Part shown: one piece after another, positions 8,498-16,555 of the stretch
Layout: each line of letters starts with the position of its first letter
How positions within the stretch are numbered: the stretch's first letter is position 1
Source: Variovorax sp. EL159
GTDB taxonomy: Bacteria; Pseudomonadota; Gammaproteobacteria; Burkholderiales; Burkholderiaceae_C
Direction: 5' to 3'
Assembly (NCBI RefSeq): GCF_900100965.1
Contig: NZ_FMUJ01000004.1
Span: 434,001 to 498,000, forward strand
Length of the DNA: 64,000 nucleotides
Program-made: the position numbers and the translations under genes
The notes under the pieces: generated by a model
The model's database searches: none
The model's input: only the letters and a program-made list of their open reading frames with translations
What the model was told of the DNA's origin: nothing

Positions 8498-9269
8498 GCA
8501 GGGCTCCGTGCAAGGATTGCGAGACGGCGGTGCAATGCGCGTTGTAGCGGCTCGAGGTGCGGAACTCTTCGCCGCGCGGGTACGGCTCGTCGATGCGGAT
8601 CTCGTCGATCACGCGGCCGGGGCGCGCTGCCATCACGACGATGCGGTTCGACAGGTACACCGACTCGTACACGCTGTGCGTGACGAACACGATCGAGAAG
8701 CGGTGCTCGCGCCAGATGGCCAGCAGGTCGTTGTTGAGCTTGATGCGCGTCATTTCGTCGAGCGCGGCGAAGGGCTCGTCCATGAGCAGCAGGCGCGGGT
8801 GCGTGACGAGCGCGCGCGCGATCGACACGCGCATCTTCATGCCGCCCGACAGCTCGCGCGGATAGACGTCGGCAAAGCGCGAGAGGCCGACCAGCTCCAG
8901 CACCTGCTGCACCACCGGCGCGGCCTCGTCGCGGCTCATGCCCGCGAGCTTGAGCGGTAGCCAGACGTTGTCGAACACCTTGGTCCAGGGCATGAGCGTC
9001 GGTTCCTGGAACACGAAGCCCAGGTCGCGGTCGCTTTGTGTCTTGCCGGTGTTGGCGCCCGACCATTTCATCTCGCCCGAACTGAGCCGGGTGAGCCCGG
9101 CCACCAGCCGCAGCGCGGTGCTCTTGCCGCAACCCGAGGGGCCGAGGAAGCTGATGAAGTCGTGCTCGCCGATGTCGAGCGTCATGCCCTGCAGGGCGAG
9201 CGTGCCATTGGCAAAGCGCTTGCTGACGTTGCGCAGGCTGACCAGGGGTGGGGTCTGGGTGCTGTCCAT
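8475..9269 (-). CDS. ABC transporter ATP-binding protein, SsuB/TauB type
   Basis: A 264-residue nucleotide-binding subunit. Walker A is GPSGCGKST near residue 44, the Q-loop FQEP follows, the signature is ELSGGMKMRVSIARAL, Walker B is LLLMDEPFAALDE and the switch histidine is in VTHSVYE. The C-terminal tail with AARPGRVIDEIRIDEPYPR is typical of the nitrate/taurine subgroup. It energises the permease encoded immediately downstream (23-base overlap) and lies 11 bases after the creatininase gene, so all are one transcript. Confidence 0.92.
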   Translation of the reverse strand: MDSTQTPPLVSLRNVSKRFANGTLALQGMTLDIGEHDFISFLGPSGCGKSTALRLVAGLTRLSSGEMKWSGANTGKTQSDRDLGFVFQEPTLMPWTKVFDNVWLPLKLAGMSRDEAAPVVQQVLELVGLSRFADVYPRELSGGMKMRVSIARALVTHPRLLLMDEPFAALDEMTRIKLNNDLLAIWREHRFSIVFVTHSVYESVYLSNRIVVMAARPGRVIDEIRIDEPYPRGEEFRTSSRYNAHCTAVSQSLHGALHGLDIDH

Positions 9270-9280
9270 GGCGTGCGAGC

Positions 9281-10102
9281 CTAGCGCCAGGCGGGGACGT
9301 TGGCCAGGCGTTCGAGCGGGAAGCGATCGACCTCCTGCAGCAGCTCGACGAAGCGGCGGCCCACGTGGTCGAGCACCGCGGCACCCTTCTCGGCGGTGGC
9401 GCGCGTGGCGTCGCCGGCGGCGCCCGCGGGGTTGATGTCGTGCATCTGCCAGCCGAGCTTGCCGCTGGGGGTGATCGAGAGGAACTTGTTCTCGGCGGCC
9501 AGCTGCTCGGTCATGGAGCTGAAGTTCTGGAATTGATCCTTACGCACGTAATCGGGCGTCAGGTGCAGCATCACCGAGCTTTCGAGGTCGCCGGCGTGGA
9601 TGCCATGCTTGCCCTCGTGCGCGGTGAACAGGCCCTCGGGCAGGCCCAGCGTGTACCAGTTGGCGGCCACGACCATCATGTCGTGCTCTTCGCGCAGGTC
9701 GCGGGCCACGATGTCCATCACGCTCATCTGGCCGCCGTGGCTGTTGTAGAGCACCAGCTTGCGCACGCCGGCCTTGGCGACGCAGGCGCCGACGTCTTTC
9801 CACAGCGAGATCAGCGTATTGGCCGACACGGTGAGCGTGCCGGGGTAGCGCGAATGCTCGTTGCTCTTGCCGTAGGGCACGGTGGGCAGGAAGAGCACCG
9901 GCAGGTCGTCGGGCAGGTACGGGAGCGTGGCGCGCACCATGCCGTCGATGGTGGCGGTGTCGGTCGACATCGGCAGATGGGGACCGTGCTGCTCGGTGGC
10001 GCCCACCGGCAACACGGCGATGAGCCGTTCGCGGTCGAGACGGGAGAACTCTTCGCTGGTCAGGTCGGACCAGAAACGGCTGCGCAGGGGGACCGGATTC
10101 AT
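9281..10102 (-). CDS. Creatininase-family amidohydrolase
   Basis: A 273-residue protein of the creatininase/MftE superfamily. Expected metal ligands are visible: glutamate and histidine in GATEQHGPHLP, aspartate in STDTATIDG, histidine in YNSHGGQ, and glutamate in HAGDLESS. Family members hydrolyse cyclic amides such as creatinine, or process formamides and peptides. It is the first gene of the long minus-strand operon, and the 157-base region upstream contains candidate operators. Specific activity on creatinine is not shown; the amidohydrolase and Rid genes nearby fit ring opening followed by deamination. Confidence 0.8.
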   Translation of the reverse strand: MNPVPLRSRFWSDLTSEEFSRLDRERLIAVLPVGATEQHGPHLPMSTDTATIDGMVRATLPYLPDDLPVLFLPTVPYGKSNEHSRYPGTLTVSANTLISLWKDVGACVAKAGVRKLVLYNSHGGQMSVMDIVARDLREEHDMMVVAANWYTLGLPEGLFTAHEGKHGIHAGDLESSVMLHLTPDYVRKDQFQNFSSMTEQLAAENKFLSITPSGKLGWQMHDINPAGAAGDATRATAEKGAAVLDHVGRRFVELLQEVDRFPLERLANVPAWR

Positions 10103-10128
10103 CGTGGCAAACCTCTTGACGGCGGGTT

Positions 10129-10167
10129 GGATAGTCTAAATTATCCATGTGGTCAAAAAAGATGACC
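10129..10167. promoter_or_regulatory. Candidate operators upstream of the creatininase operon
   Basis: Two dyads lie 27-65 bases upstream of the creatininase start. GGATA at 10129-10133 pairs with TATCC at 10142-10146, and GGTCA at 10151-10155 pairs with TGACC at 10163-10167 across a 7-base spacer. TGACC/GGTCA half-sites are also those of RutR, although its known site has them in the opposite order. They are plausible binding sites for the TetR regulator ending this operon. Confidence 0.4.
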
Positions 10168-10179
10168 TAGCAATTACCC

Positions 10180-10210
10180 GGGTTGCCTCGTAAAGACGAG
10201 GTAACAACCC
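10180..10210. other. Long hairpin between autotransporter stop and creatininase operon
   Basis: GGGTTGCCTCGT pairs with ACGAGG and CAACCC across an AAAG loop, with a 3-base bulge on one side, giving about 12 base pairs. Both flanking genes run leftwards, so it lies 50 bases beyond the autotransporter stop. No T-run follows on the minus strand, so it is either a weak or Rho-assisted terminator, or an operator-like structure. Confidence 0.4.
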
Positions 10211-10259
10211 CTCAAATCAGATCGACCGGTTCAATGACAGTGAGGGCGACGGTGGTGCA

Positions 10260-12872
10260 TTACCAGCGCACCCGCATGCCCAGCTGCCCCTGCACCCCGG
10301 TCTGCTGGGTCCGGCCGATGGCGCTGGTGTAGGCCAGGCCGCCATACACCGCGAGCGTCTTGCTCACCTGCCCGACCACGCCGGCGCCGACTTCGAGCGC
10401 GCTGGCGCCGCGGCCGTTGGCGACCTGGTCGGTGGGCCCGAAGAAGATCACGTTGTCGCCGCTGAAGGTGTGCCAGAGGTTGGCCTTGAGGTAAGGCTTC
10501 CAGGTGCCGCCACCGGCGCTGAAGCTGCCTTCGAGCCGCGCGCCCAGACGGGCGGTGACAGCGTTGTCGCGCCGGAAGCGCACGGCGGAAATGCCGTCGT
10601 CGAAGCCGTCGATCGAGCTGCGCTGCCAGATCAGTTGCGCCTGAGGCTGCAAGGTGACGTTGTCGCTCAGCGCCAGCGGATAGCCCGCTTCGAGCGAGGC
10701 CGTGACCGAGGTGCCGTGCGGACGGCCACCGCGCCCGAGCGTGGAGAGCGCGTCGGCCCTGAAGCGGGTGGCCATGAGCACGGCGTCGCTGTACCAGCCG
10801 TTGCTGGCCACGCGGGTCCAGTAGGCGCCCAGGCTGTAGCCCTCGACGTTCAGGTGGCCGGAGGCGCCGTTGGTGTTGCCGTCCACCACGCCGCTGGTGT
10901 CGCCGCTGGCGCGGGTGTAGCCGCCGAGCACGCCGGCGCGGTTGCGTCCGCCCGAGCCGTCGGTGGCAATCAGGAAGTCGTGCCCGAGTTGCAGGCCGGA
11001 GATGCGGCCGTCGAACTGCGGGTCGGCGTCGCCGCGCAGGCGTTGCCGCGTGCTTTCGCCGAACACGCGGCCCCACGAGGCCTGCGAGCCCTCGTCGTTG
11101 GCAAGCAGCTGCTGGTCGCCCTGCCGGTCATGGAAGCTGCCGAGCTGCGCAAGCCCGAGGCGGCGCACCACCAGCGGAATGCTGCTGTAGAGCGCCACTT
11201 CGGGCCGGTAGAGCTTGACCGGCTCGAACGACGGCGGCGGCGTGCCGGGTGTCGGCGGATGGGTCTCCAGTTCGTCGATGACCTCGGTGACCGTGCCCAC
11301 CACGTTGCCGTCGACCACGTAGCCGCTGTTGCGCAGGTACCAGTTGTCCGGGTTGTTGCCCGCCGCGCCGCCGCGGAACAGGTGGTAGTTGTAGGCGCCG
11401 GCCTCGACCGCCTGCGTCAGCGAGAAGGCGTTGGCGGCGGTGGTGCCGCCGTTGAGCGTCTGCACCACCAGGATGCCGTCGGCCAGCGTGGGCGCGCCCA
11501 GGCCGCCGCGGTTGACGACGCGCAACCCGGTGCCGCCCGAGGCCGCGCCACCGTCGATCACCAGCTTGTCCGATGGCGCGTTGTCGCCGGTCAGCACGGT
11601 GTTGACCTGCAGCAGCGCGCCGCTGCCGCCGAAGTAGTTGCCGCGCACCGTGAAGGCGCCGAAGTTGACGCCGTCGTTCGGGCCGGGCAGCAGCGTGCCC
11701 TGGTTCGTCACGTTGCCCGCGAAGGTGCCGGTGCCGGCGACCGTGGCGCCGGGGAGCACGGCGATGGTGGGGCTGGTCAGCGTCGCGGGCAGGTCGAAGC
11801 GGCCGGACTGGATGTTGATCGAGTTCGAGAAGCTCGCGTCGGTCTGCCACGACCACGCGGTGCCGCGCATCGTGAGGTTCTGGAAATTGCGGAAGGCGTT
11901 GTCGACGGTGCCGTTGCCTTCGAGAAAAGTGTCGCTGCTCGCGTTGCCGCCATCGGCCGCGCCCCTGATGACCGAGCCGGTCTGCAGGATGAGCGTGCCG
12001 GTGCCGCCGCCGCCCATCAGGATCGCGCCGTCGTTGGCGGTGCCGCCGTGGCCTTCGATGGTGCCGGCATTGATCAGCGTGTCGTTGCCGTTCTGCCCGC
12101 GATAGCCGTAGTCGTTGGCGCTGAAGAGCAGGCCGCCGGCCCGGTTCTCGACCTGCGAGAAGAAGCTCGCGCTGAGCGTGTTCACATGCACCGCGCTCGC
12201 GAAGCCGCCCGTGGCCGAGGTGTTGGCACCCGTGGCGCGGATGGCGCCGGTGTTGATCAGCAGGTTGGCGACACCGTTGCCGCCCTGCAGGTAGACGCCC
12301 TTGCTCGCGGTACCGCTGACGTCGATGGTGCCGCTGTTCATCACGGTATTGCCCGGCCCCAGCGTGGAAATGCCGTGCGAGCGGCCACCCGTGGTGGTGA
12401 TGCTGCCGGTATTCGTGAGCAGCGTGCGGGTGCTGCTGTTCGACGTCACCAGCATGCCCACGGTGCCCACGCTCGTGGTGCTGATGGTGCCGTTGTTGGT
12501 CTGCGTGTTGTCGTTGCCCGTGGAAACCATCGCGCCGCGCCCACCGCCCGAGCCGCCCGACATCGTGATCGTCCCGTTGTTGGTGATGCTGCTGCTGTCT
12601 TGCACGAGCAAGGCCTGGGTGGCATTGGTGCTCAGCGTGGCGCCGTTGTTCACCATGATGCTGACGCCGGTGCTGCCCGGTACCGCGATCACGCTGGGCG
12701 AGCCGGTGGTGGTGCCGTCGCAGACCACCGTGTCGCCGGTGCCGGGCGTGGAGGTGGGGCTGCAGGCCGCGTGCGCGCCGCCGCCGGCCAGCGCGGCAAG
12801 CACGGCCGCGAGAGATGACACAAGGGGAAGCGGGATGTGGCGCGGAAATCGATGCGGTCGCTCGATGTGCAT
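10260..12872 (-). CDS. Type Va autotransporter, beta-helix passenger of unknown function
   Basis: An 870-residue secreted outer-membrane protein. A signal peptide (about residues 1-36, ending GGGAHAAC) is followed by a glycine/threonine/asparagine-rich passenger to about residue 590. The passenger has repeated N(N/T)GTI-type turns (ITNNGTITMSG, TNNGTISTT, LTNTGSITTTGG, MNSGTIDVSG), as in pertactin-like beta-helices. The autotransporter barrel starts near SQASWGRVFGESTRQR and ends with RVRW, an aromatic terminal residue as required for BAM assembly. The start has GAGGAG seven bases upstream; an in-frame ATG 18 codons earlier would spoil the signal peptide. No protease or lipase motif was recognised, so it is probably an adhesin-like passenger. 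Confidence 0.85.
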   Translation of the reverse strand: MHIERPHRFPRHIPLPLVSSLAAVLAALAGGGAHAACSPTSTPGTGDTVVCDGTTTGSPSVIAVPGSTGVSIMVNNGATLSTNATQALLVQDSSSITNNGTITMSGGSGGGRGAMVSTGNDNTQTNNGTISTTSVGTVGMLVTSNSSTRTLLTNTGSITTTGGRSHGISTLGPGNTVMNSGTIDVSGTASKGVYLQGGNGVANLLINTGAIRATGANTSATGGFASAVHVNTLSASFFSQVENRAGGLLFSANDYGYRGQNGNDTLINAGTIEGHGGTANDGAILMGGGGTGTLILQTGSVIRGAADGGNASSDTFLEGNGTVDNAFRNFQNLTMRGTAWSWQTDASFSNSINIQSGRFDLPATLTSPTIAVLPGATVAGTGTFAGNVTNQGTLLPGPNDGVNFGAFTVRGNYFGGSGALLQVNTVLTGDNAPSDKLVIDGGAASGGTGLRVVNRGGLGAPTLADGILVVQTLNGGTTAANAFSLTQAVEAGAYNYHLFRGGAAGNNPDNWYLRNSGYVVDGNVVGTVTEVIDELETHPPTPGTPPPSFEPVKLYRPEVALYSSIPLVVRRLGLAQLGSFHDRQGDQQLLANDEGSQASWGRVFGESTRQRLRGDADPQFDGRISGLQLGHDFLIATDGSGGRNRAGVLGGYTRASGDTSGVVDGNTNGASGHLNVEGYSLGAYWTRVASNGWYSDAVLMATRFRADALSTLGRGGRPHGTSVTASLEAGYPLALSDNVTLQPQAQLIWQRSSIDGFDDGISAVRFRRDNAVTARLGARLEGSFSAGGGTWKPYLKANLWHTFSGDNVIFFGPTDQVANGRGASALEVGAGVVGQVSKTLAVYGGLAYTSAIGRTQQTGVQGQLGMRVRW

Positions 12873-12997
12873 GCGTGCTCCTCGTTGTTTCTTGTGCCGG
12901 CCCGCAGGCCGGAGATGCCGGGTCATTTGGCACCATTAACAATCAACAAACAATTACGGCGCCCGCCACCGTTGCGGCGGCGAGACGCCGCAGGGGG

Positions 12998-14623
12998 TCA
13001 GCGCCGCACCACGTACCGCGTGATCACCGGCGACGACTCGCCCAGGTGAAAGGCCAGCCGCCGCTCGCGCAGCGCCATGTCGGAGGCGGTGGCGCGGTTG
13101 AAGCGGCGCAGGTGGTCGGTCCACGATTCGTCGACGATCTGCTCCACGTAGCGCGCCGGCTGCGAGATGTCGTGCAGCAGTTCCCAGCCGATGGCGCCCT
13201 GGCTCAGGCGCGCGCGGCGCGTCTGCTGCATCACGAGGTGGAAGGCGGCGGCGCGCGCCGGCTCGATCAGGTACTCGACCGTGATCACCACGCGGCCTTC
13301 TTCCTGCGGCGCTTCGGCCGGCGGGCCGGTGGCCCAGCCGGCTTCGGCGGGGCTGGTGTCGTCTTCGCCGCTCACATCGGTCACCCAGCGCAGGGCTGCG
13401 AGCATCAGCAGCGTGCCGCTGATGGCGCCGATGACCAGGCTCAGTTGCAGCGACGTCACCGTGGCCACCTGGCCCCAGAGCGCCGCGCCGATCGCGCTCG
13501 CGCCCATGATGGCCATCTGGTACATCGACATGCCGCGCGCCCGCACCCAGTCGGGCAATGCGAGCTGGGCCGACACTGAGAGCGAATTGGCCACCGTGAT
13601 CCACGCCATGCCGCCGAAGAACATCGCCGGCACCGCGACCCAGGCGTTGGGCGCGTAGGCCATCACAGCCGTGGCGCCCGACTGCAGCAGCGCCCCGCGC
13701 AGCACCAACTGGTCGCGCCCCATCGCCTGGCGCAGCCGGGGCAGGAACAGCACCGCGATGATCGCGCCCGAACCCATGGCCGCGAGCAGCAGCGTGAAGG
13801 TGCCGGCACCGCCGCCCTGCAGCTCACGCGCCAGCAGCGGCAGCAGTGCCAGCAGGGCCGTGGAGTGGAAGAAGAAGATCGACACGCGCACCAGCACCGC
13901 GCGCATGCGCTGCGACTGCCGCACGAACTGCACGCCCACGCGCATCGCGCTGATAAGCTTTTCGCGGCCCAGCGGATTGGGCGTGTGCGCGCGCCGCCAG
14001 CGCAGCACCACGAAGCCCGAGGCGACCGACAGCACCGCGTTGAGCGCAAACACCCACACCGTGCCGGCGCTGGCGATCAGCACGCCGGCCGTGAGCGGGC
14101 CGACGATGCGCGAGGCGTTCATCGCGATGCCGTTCAGGCCCAGCGCGGCCGGCAGCTGCGGCCGGGGCACCAGCTCGGGCACGATGGCCGCGAACACCGG
14201 CCAGCGCAGCGCCAGCCCGATGCCGTTGGCGAAGGTGAGCGCCAGCAGCAGCGGCGCGGTCATCAGGTCGAGCATCAGTGCCGCGCACAGCACGATGGCC
14301 GTGCCGGCCAGCCAGAACTGCGTGGCCACCAGCCAGCGCCGCCGGTCGAGGATGTCGGCCAGCGCGCCACTGGGCAGGCCGAGAAGGAACACCGGCAAGG
14401 TGGAGGCCGACTGCACCAGCGCCACCCAGATCGGCGAGGTGGTGAGCGAGGTCATCATCCACGCCGCCGCCACATCGTTCATCCACATGCAGATGTTCGC
14501 GATGAGCCAGGTGCTCCACAGCATGCGGAACACGGGGAGCTTCAGGGGCTCGAGGGCGGCGAGCTTCGAGGGCTGCGGCCGCGCGGGCGGAATCGGTGTC
14601 TCTTCGGGGGATATGGGCGGCAT
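12998..14623 (-). CDS. MFS transporter (EntS/MFS_3 type) with C-terminal ABM-like domain
   Basis: A 541-residue inner-membrane exporter. Residues about 25-420 hold twelve-helix MFS sequence, with the loop SGALADILDRRRWL between helices 2 and 3 and the intact group hallmark LALRWPVFAAIVPELVPR. After a linker comes an about 110-residue soluble tail starting GRVVITVEYLIEPARAAAFHLV, which looks like an antibiotic-biosynthesis-monooxygenase-type ferredoxin-like fold. This combined architecture is known in the DUF894 group, whose best-known member exports enterobactin. Substrate is unknown here, and no siderophore genes lie nearby. It appears monocistronic. Confidence 0.83.
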   Translation of the reverse strand: MPPISPEETPIPPARPQPSKLAALEPLKLPVFRMLWSTWLIANICMWMNDVAAAWMMTSLTTSPIWVALVQSASTLPVFLLGLPSGALADILDRRRWLVATQFWLAGTAIVLCAALMLDLMTAPLLLALTFANGIGLALRWPVFAAIVPELVPRPQLPAALGLNGIAMNASRIVGPLTAGVLIASAGTVWVFALNAVLSVASGFVVLRWRRAHTPNPLGREKLISAMRVGVQFVRQSQRMRAVLVRVSIFFFHSTALLALLPLLARELQGGGAGTFTLLLAAMGSGAIIAVLFLPRLRQAMGRDQLVLRGALLQSGATAVMAYAPNAWVAVPAMFFGGMAWITVANSLSVSAQLALPDWVRARGMSMYQMAIMGASAIGAALWGQVATVTSLQLSLVIGAISGTLLMLAALRWVTDVSGEDDTSPAEAGWATGPPAEAPQEEGRVVITVEYLIEPARAAAFHLVMQQTRRARLSQGAIGWELLHDISQPARYVEQIVDESWTDHLRRFNRATASDMALRERRLAFHLGESSPVITRYVVRR

Positions 14624-14665
14624 GTGGCGCTATTGTGGCGCGGCCCTTTTTCCTCTCACACCTCG

Positions 14666-15436
14666 TCAGCCGCGGTCGCTGCGCGCAAGGCGGATTTCAA
14701 GCCGCCGCAGCATGGTGGTCAGCACCAGCGTCATGACCCAGTAGATGACCGAGATCGCCAGGTACGGCTCCCAGTAGCGCGCATAGGCACCGGCCACCGT
14801 GCGTGCCGCATAGGCCAGCTCGGCCAGGCCGATGGCGGACACCAGCGAGGTGTCTTTCAGCAGCGCGATCGCGTTGTTGCCCAGCGGCGGCAGCATGCGG
14901 CGGAAGGCCTGCGGCAGCACCACGTAGCGCATCACCTGTGCGGGCGAGAAGCCGAGCGAGCGGCCGGCATCGAACTGCCCGCGCGAGATCGACTGGATGC
15001 CGGCGCGGAACACCTCGGAGATGTACGCCGCCGAGTTGAGCGTGAGCGCCACCACGCCCGAGATGAGCGCACCGTGCTCCTGCTTGAGCGTGCGCGCGAG
15101 TTCGCCGTCGATGATCAGGCCCGAGGTCGGGTGGATGAACACCGGCATCACCGCGAAGTGGATCAACAGGATCTGCACGAACAGCGGCGTGCCGCGAAAG
15201 AAGCTCACGTACACCGTGGCCGGCCAGCGCAGGAAGACGCGCGCGACCCAGGTCCAGGGCGCATGGCGCGGCTGCGCAAGGCGCGCGAGCGCCAGGCACA
15301 GGCCCCAGCTCGAGCCCAGCAGCACGCACACCACCGTCATGCGCAGCGTCATCCATGCGCCTTGCCAGAACAGGTCCTTGTATTCGACCAGGATGTCCCA
15401 TCGAAACCATCCGAAAAGCAGGATCGGTTGTTCCAT
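14666..15436 (-). CDS. Polar amino-acid ABC transporter permease (HisM/GlnP type)
   Basis: A 256-residue inner-membrane permease of the HisMQ family, with hydrophobic segments starting WMTLRMTVVCVLLGSSWGLCLAL, the characteristic FFRGTPLFVQILLIHF, and the EAA-like loop GRSLGFSPAQVMRYVVLPQAFRRMLPPLGN. The start at 15436 has GAAGG eight bases upstream; another ATG two codons earlier is possible, and an earlier one lies inside the terminator hairpin and is rejected. It works with the binding protein encoded just upstream. No ATPase gene accompanies them in this window, so that subunit must be shared or encoded elsewhere. Confidence 0.88.
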   Translation of the reverse strand: MEQPILLFGWFRWDILVEYKDLFWQGAWMTLRMTVVCVLLGSSWGLCLALARLAQPRHAPWTWVARVFLRWPATVYVSFFRGTPLFVQILLIHFAVMPVFIHPTSGLIIDGELARTLKQEHGALISGVVALTLNSAAYISEVFRAGIQSISRGQFDAGRSLGFSPAQVMRYVVLPQAFRRMLPPLGNNAIALLKDTSLVSAIGLAELAYAARTVAGAYARYWEPYLAISVIYWVMTLVLTTMLRRLEIRLARSDRG

Positions 15437-15462
15437 ATTCATCGCCTTCGCGTCATCACTCT

Positions 15463-15495
15463 GAAAAAACAAACGGCCGCTTCGTGGGCGGCCGT
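15463..15495 (-). terminator. Intrinsic terminator/attenuator between binding protein and permease genes
   Basis: Read on the minus strand, ACGGCCGC (arms 15488-15495 and 15473-15480) forms an 8-bp stem with a 7-base loop, followed directly by a T-rich run opposite 15463-15472. It sits between the upstream binding-protein gene and the downstream permease, so partial termination would keep the periplasmic protein in excess over the membrane subunit. Confidence 0.75.
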
Positions 15496-15520
15496 GATCG
15501 GGTCACAGGTGCCGTGCGGC

Positions 15521-16285
15521 TCAGCGCACGTTCGGGTCCTTGTTGAACCACTTCTTGTAGATCGTCACGTAGCTGCCGTCGGCGCGAATGGCGGCCAGGC
15601 CGGCGCTGAGCTTGTCGAGCAAGGCCTTGTCGCCCTTCTTCACGACGATGCCGAAGCCCTCTTCGGGGAAGGACTTGTCGTCGATGGTTTTCAGCTCGGG
15701 GTTCTGCGCCACGCGGTAGGCGATCACGCCGTTGTCGCCCATGGCGGCATCGACGCCGCCACCGGCCAACTCGGAAATGATGAGGGGCGTGCTCTCGAAG
15801 CGGCGGATGTCGGGGTTGGTCTTGCCGAACTCGCGCGAGGCGATGTCGTCGGCGGTGGAGGCGCTGACCACGGCGATCTTCTTGCCGGCCAGGTCTTTCA
15901 GCGAGGCGACCTTGCTGTTCTTCGGCAGCGCGATCAGCTGGCGGGCCGCGAAGTAGGGCGGCGTGAAGTCGTAGCTCTGCTTGCGCTTGTCGTTGATGGT
16001 CACGCCCGAGATCACCAGGTCGACGTCGCCGTTGTTCAGCGCACCGAAGATGCCGGTGAAGGGCGTGTTGACGATCTTGATCTTCAGGCCCTGCTGCTTG
16101 GCGATGGCATTGATGATGTCGATGTCGAAGCCGACGATCTGCTTGTCCTTGTTCTCGAAGGCGAAGGGCGCGTAGGTGGCGCTGGAGGCCACGGTGAGTT
16201 CCCGGTTCTGGGCCTGGGCACCTGGCGTGAAGGCCGCGCTGGTGGCCAGAAGAACGAGCGACAGGGCGCGCCAGATGCGGTTCAT
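15521..16285 (-). CDS. Polar amino-acid ABC transporter substrate-binding protein
   Basis: A 254-residue periplasmic protein of the SBP_bac_3 family. The signal peptide spans about residues 1-25 (ending GAQAQ); then come the family signature TYAPFAFENKDKQIVGFDIDI, DLVISGVTINDKRKQSYDFT and YFAARQLIA, lining the amino-acid site. It delivers polar amino acids, possibly glutamine, arginine or similar, to the permease encoded downstream. It is the first gene of its pair, and a terminator hairpin after its stop probably sets unequal expression. The exact ligand is not readable from sequence. Confidence 0.9.
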   Translation of the reverse strand: MNRIWRALSLVLLATSAAFTPGAQAQNRELTVASSATYAPFAFENKDKQIVGFDIDIINAIAKQQGLKIKIVNTPFTGIFGALNNGDVDLVISGVTINDKRKQSYDFTPPYFAARQLIALPKNSKVASLKDLAGKKIAVVSASTADDIASREFGKTNPDIRRFESTPLIISELAGGGVDAAMGDNGVIAYRVAQNPELKTIDDKSFPEEGFGIVVKKGDKALLDKLSAGLAAIRADGSYVTIYKKWFNKDPNVR

Positions 16286-16507
16286 GGGGTTATCTCCGGG
16301 AAGTGGTGGCTAAGGCCGCCCAAAAAGGGCAAAGGAGCGGGATTTTAGGCTCCCCGGCCATGGCCGCTTCTCACATCCCGGTGGCTCCTGTGCCGCATCC
16401 GTGCGGTGCGGCGTGCGGATGTTGTGGATTTCTTCTCGGTGCGCGTCCGAATTTCAAGTAACGATTGAACACGCAAGTCACATTTCATCATTTGTCAGTC
16501 GATAGCG

Positions 16508-16531
16508 TTAACAATCGCCAGCGGTTGTTAA
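16508..16531. promoter_or_regulatory. 24-base palindrome upstream of the GTPase/Roadblock module
   Basis: TTAACAA at 16508-16514 pairs with TTGTTAA at 16525-16531; inside it a T-G wobble and CGC/GCG continue the symmetry, leaving only CA in the centre. It lies in an AT-rich stretch (16440-16555) that contrasts with the GC-rich surroundings, 24 bases before the first start codon. It is a strong candidate operator or mRNA hairpin controlling the module; no regulator gene is adjacent. Confidence 0.5.
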
Positions 16532-16555
16532 AAATAAGTGTTCAGGGAAGAAGGT

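Noticed and set aside
10180..10210. Hairpin as a normal intrinsic terminator of the autotransporter gene
   Set aside because: No T-run follows the stem on the minus strand, so it is listed only as a structure.
10470..12818. Plus-strand open frame of about 780 codons opposite the autotransporter
   Set aside because: Composition dominated by Ala, Val, Arg and Gly; no signal or domain, while the minus strand has a signal peptide, beta-helix repeats and a barrel.
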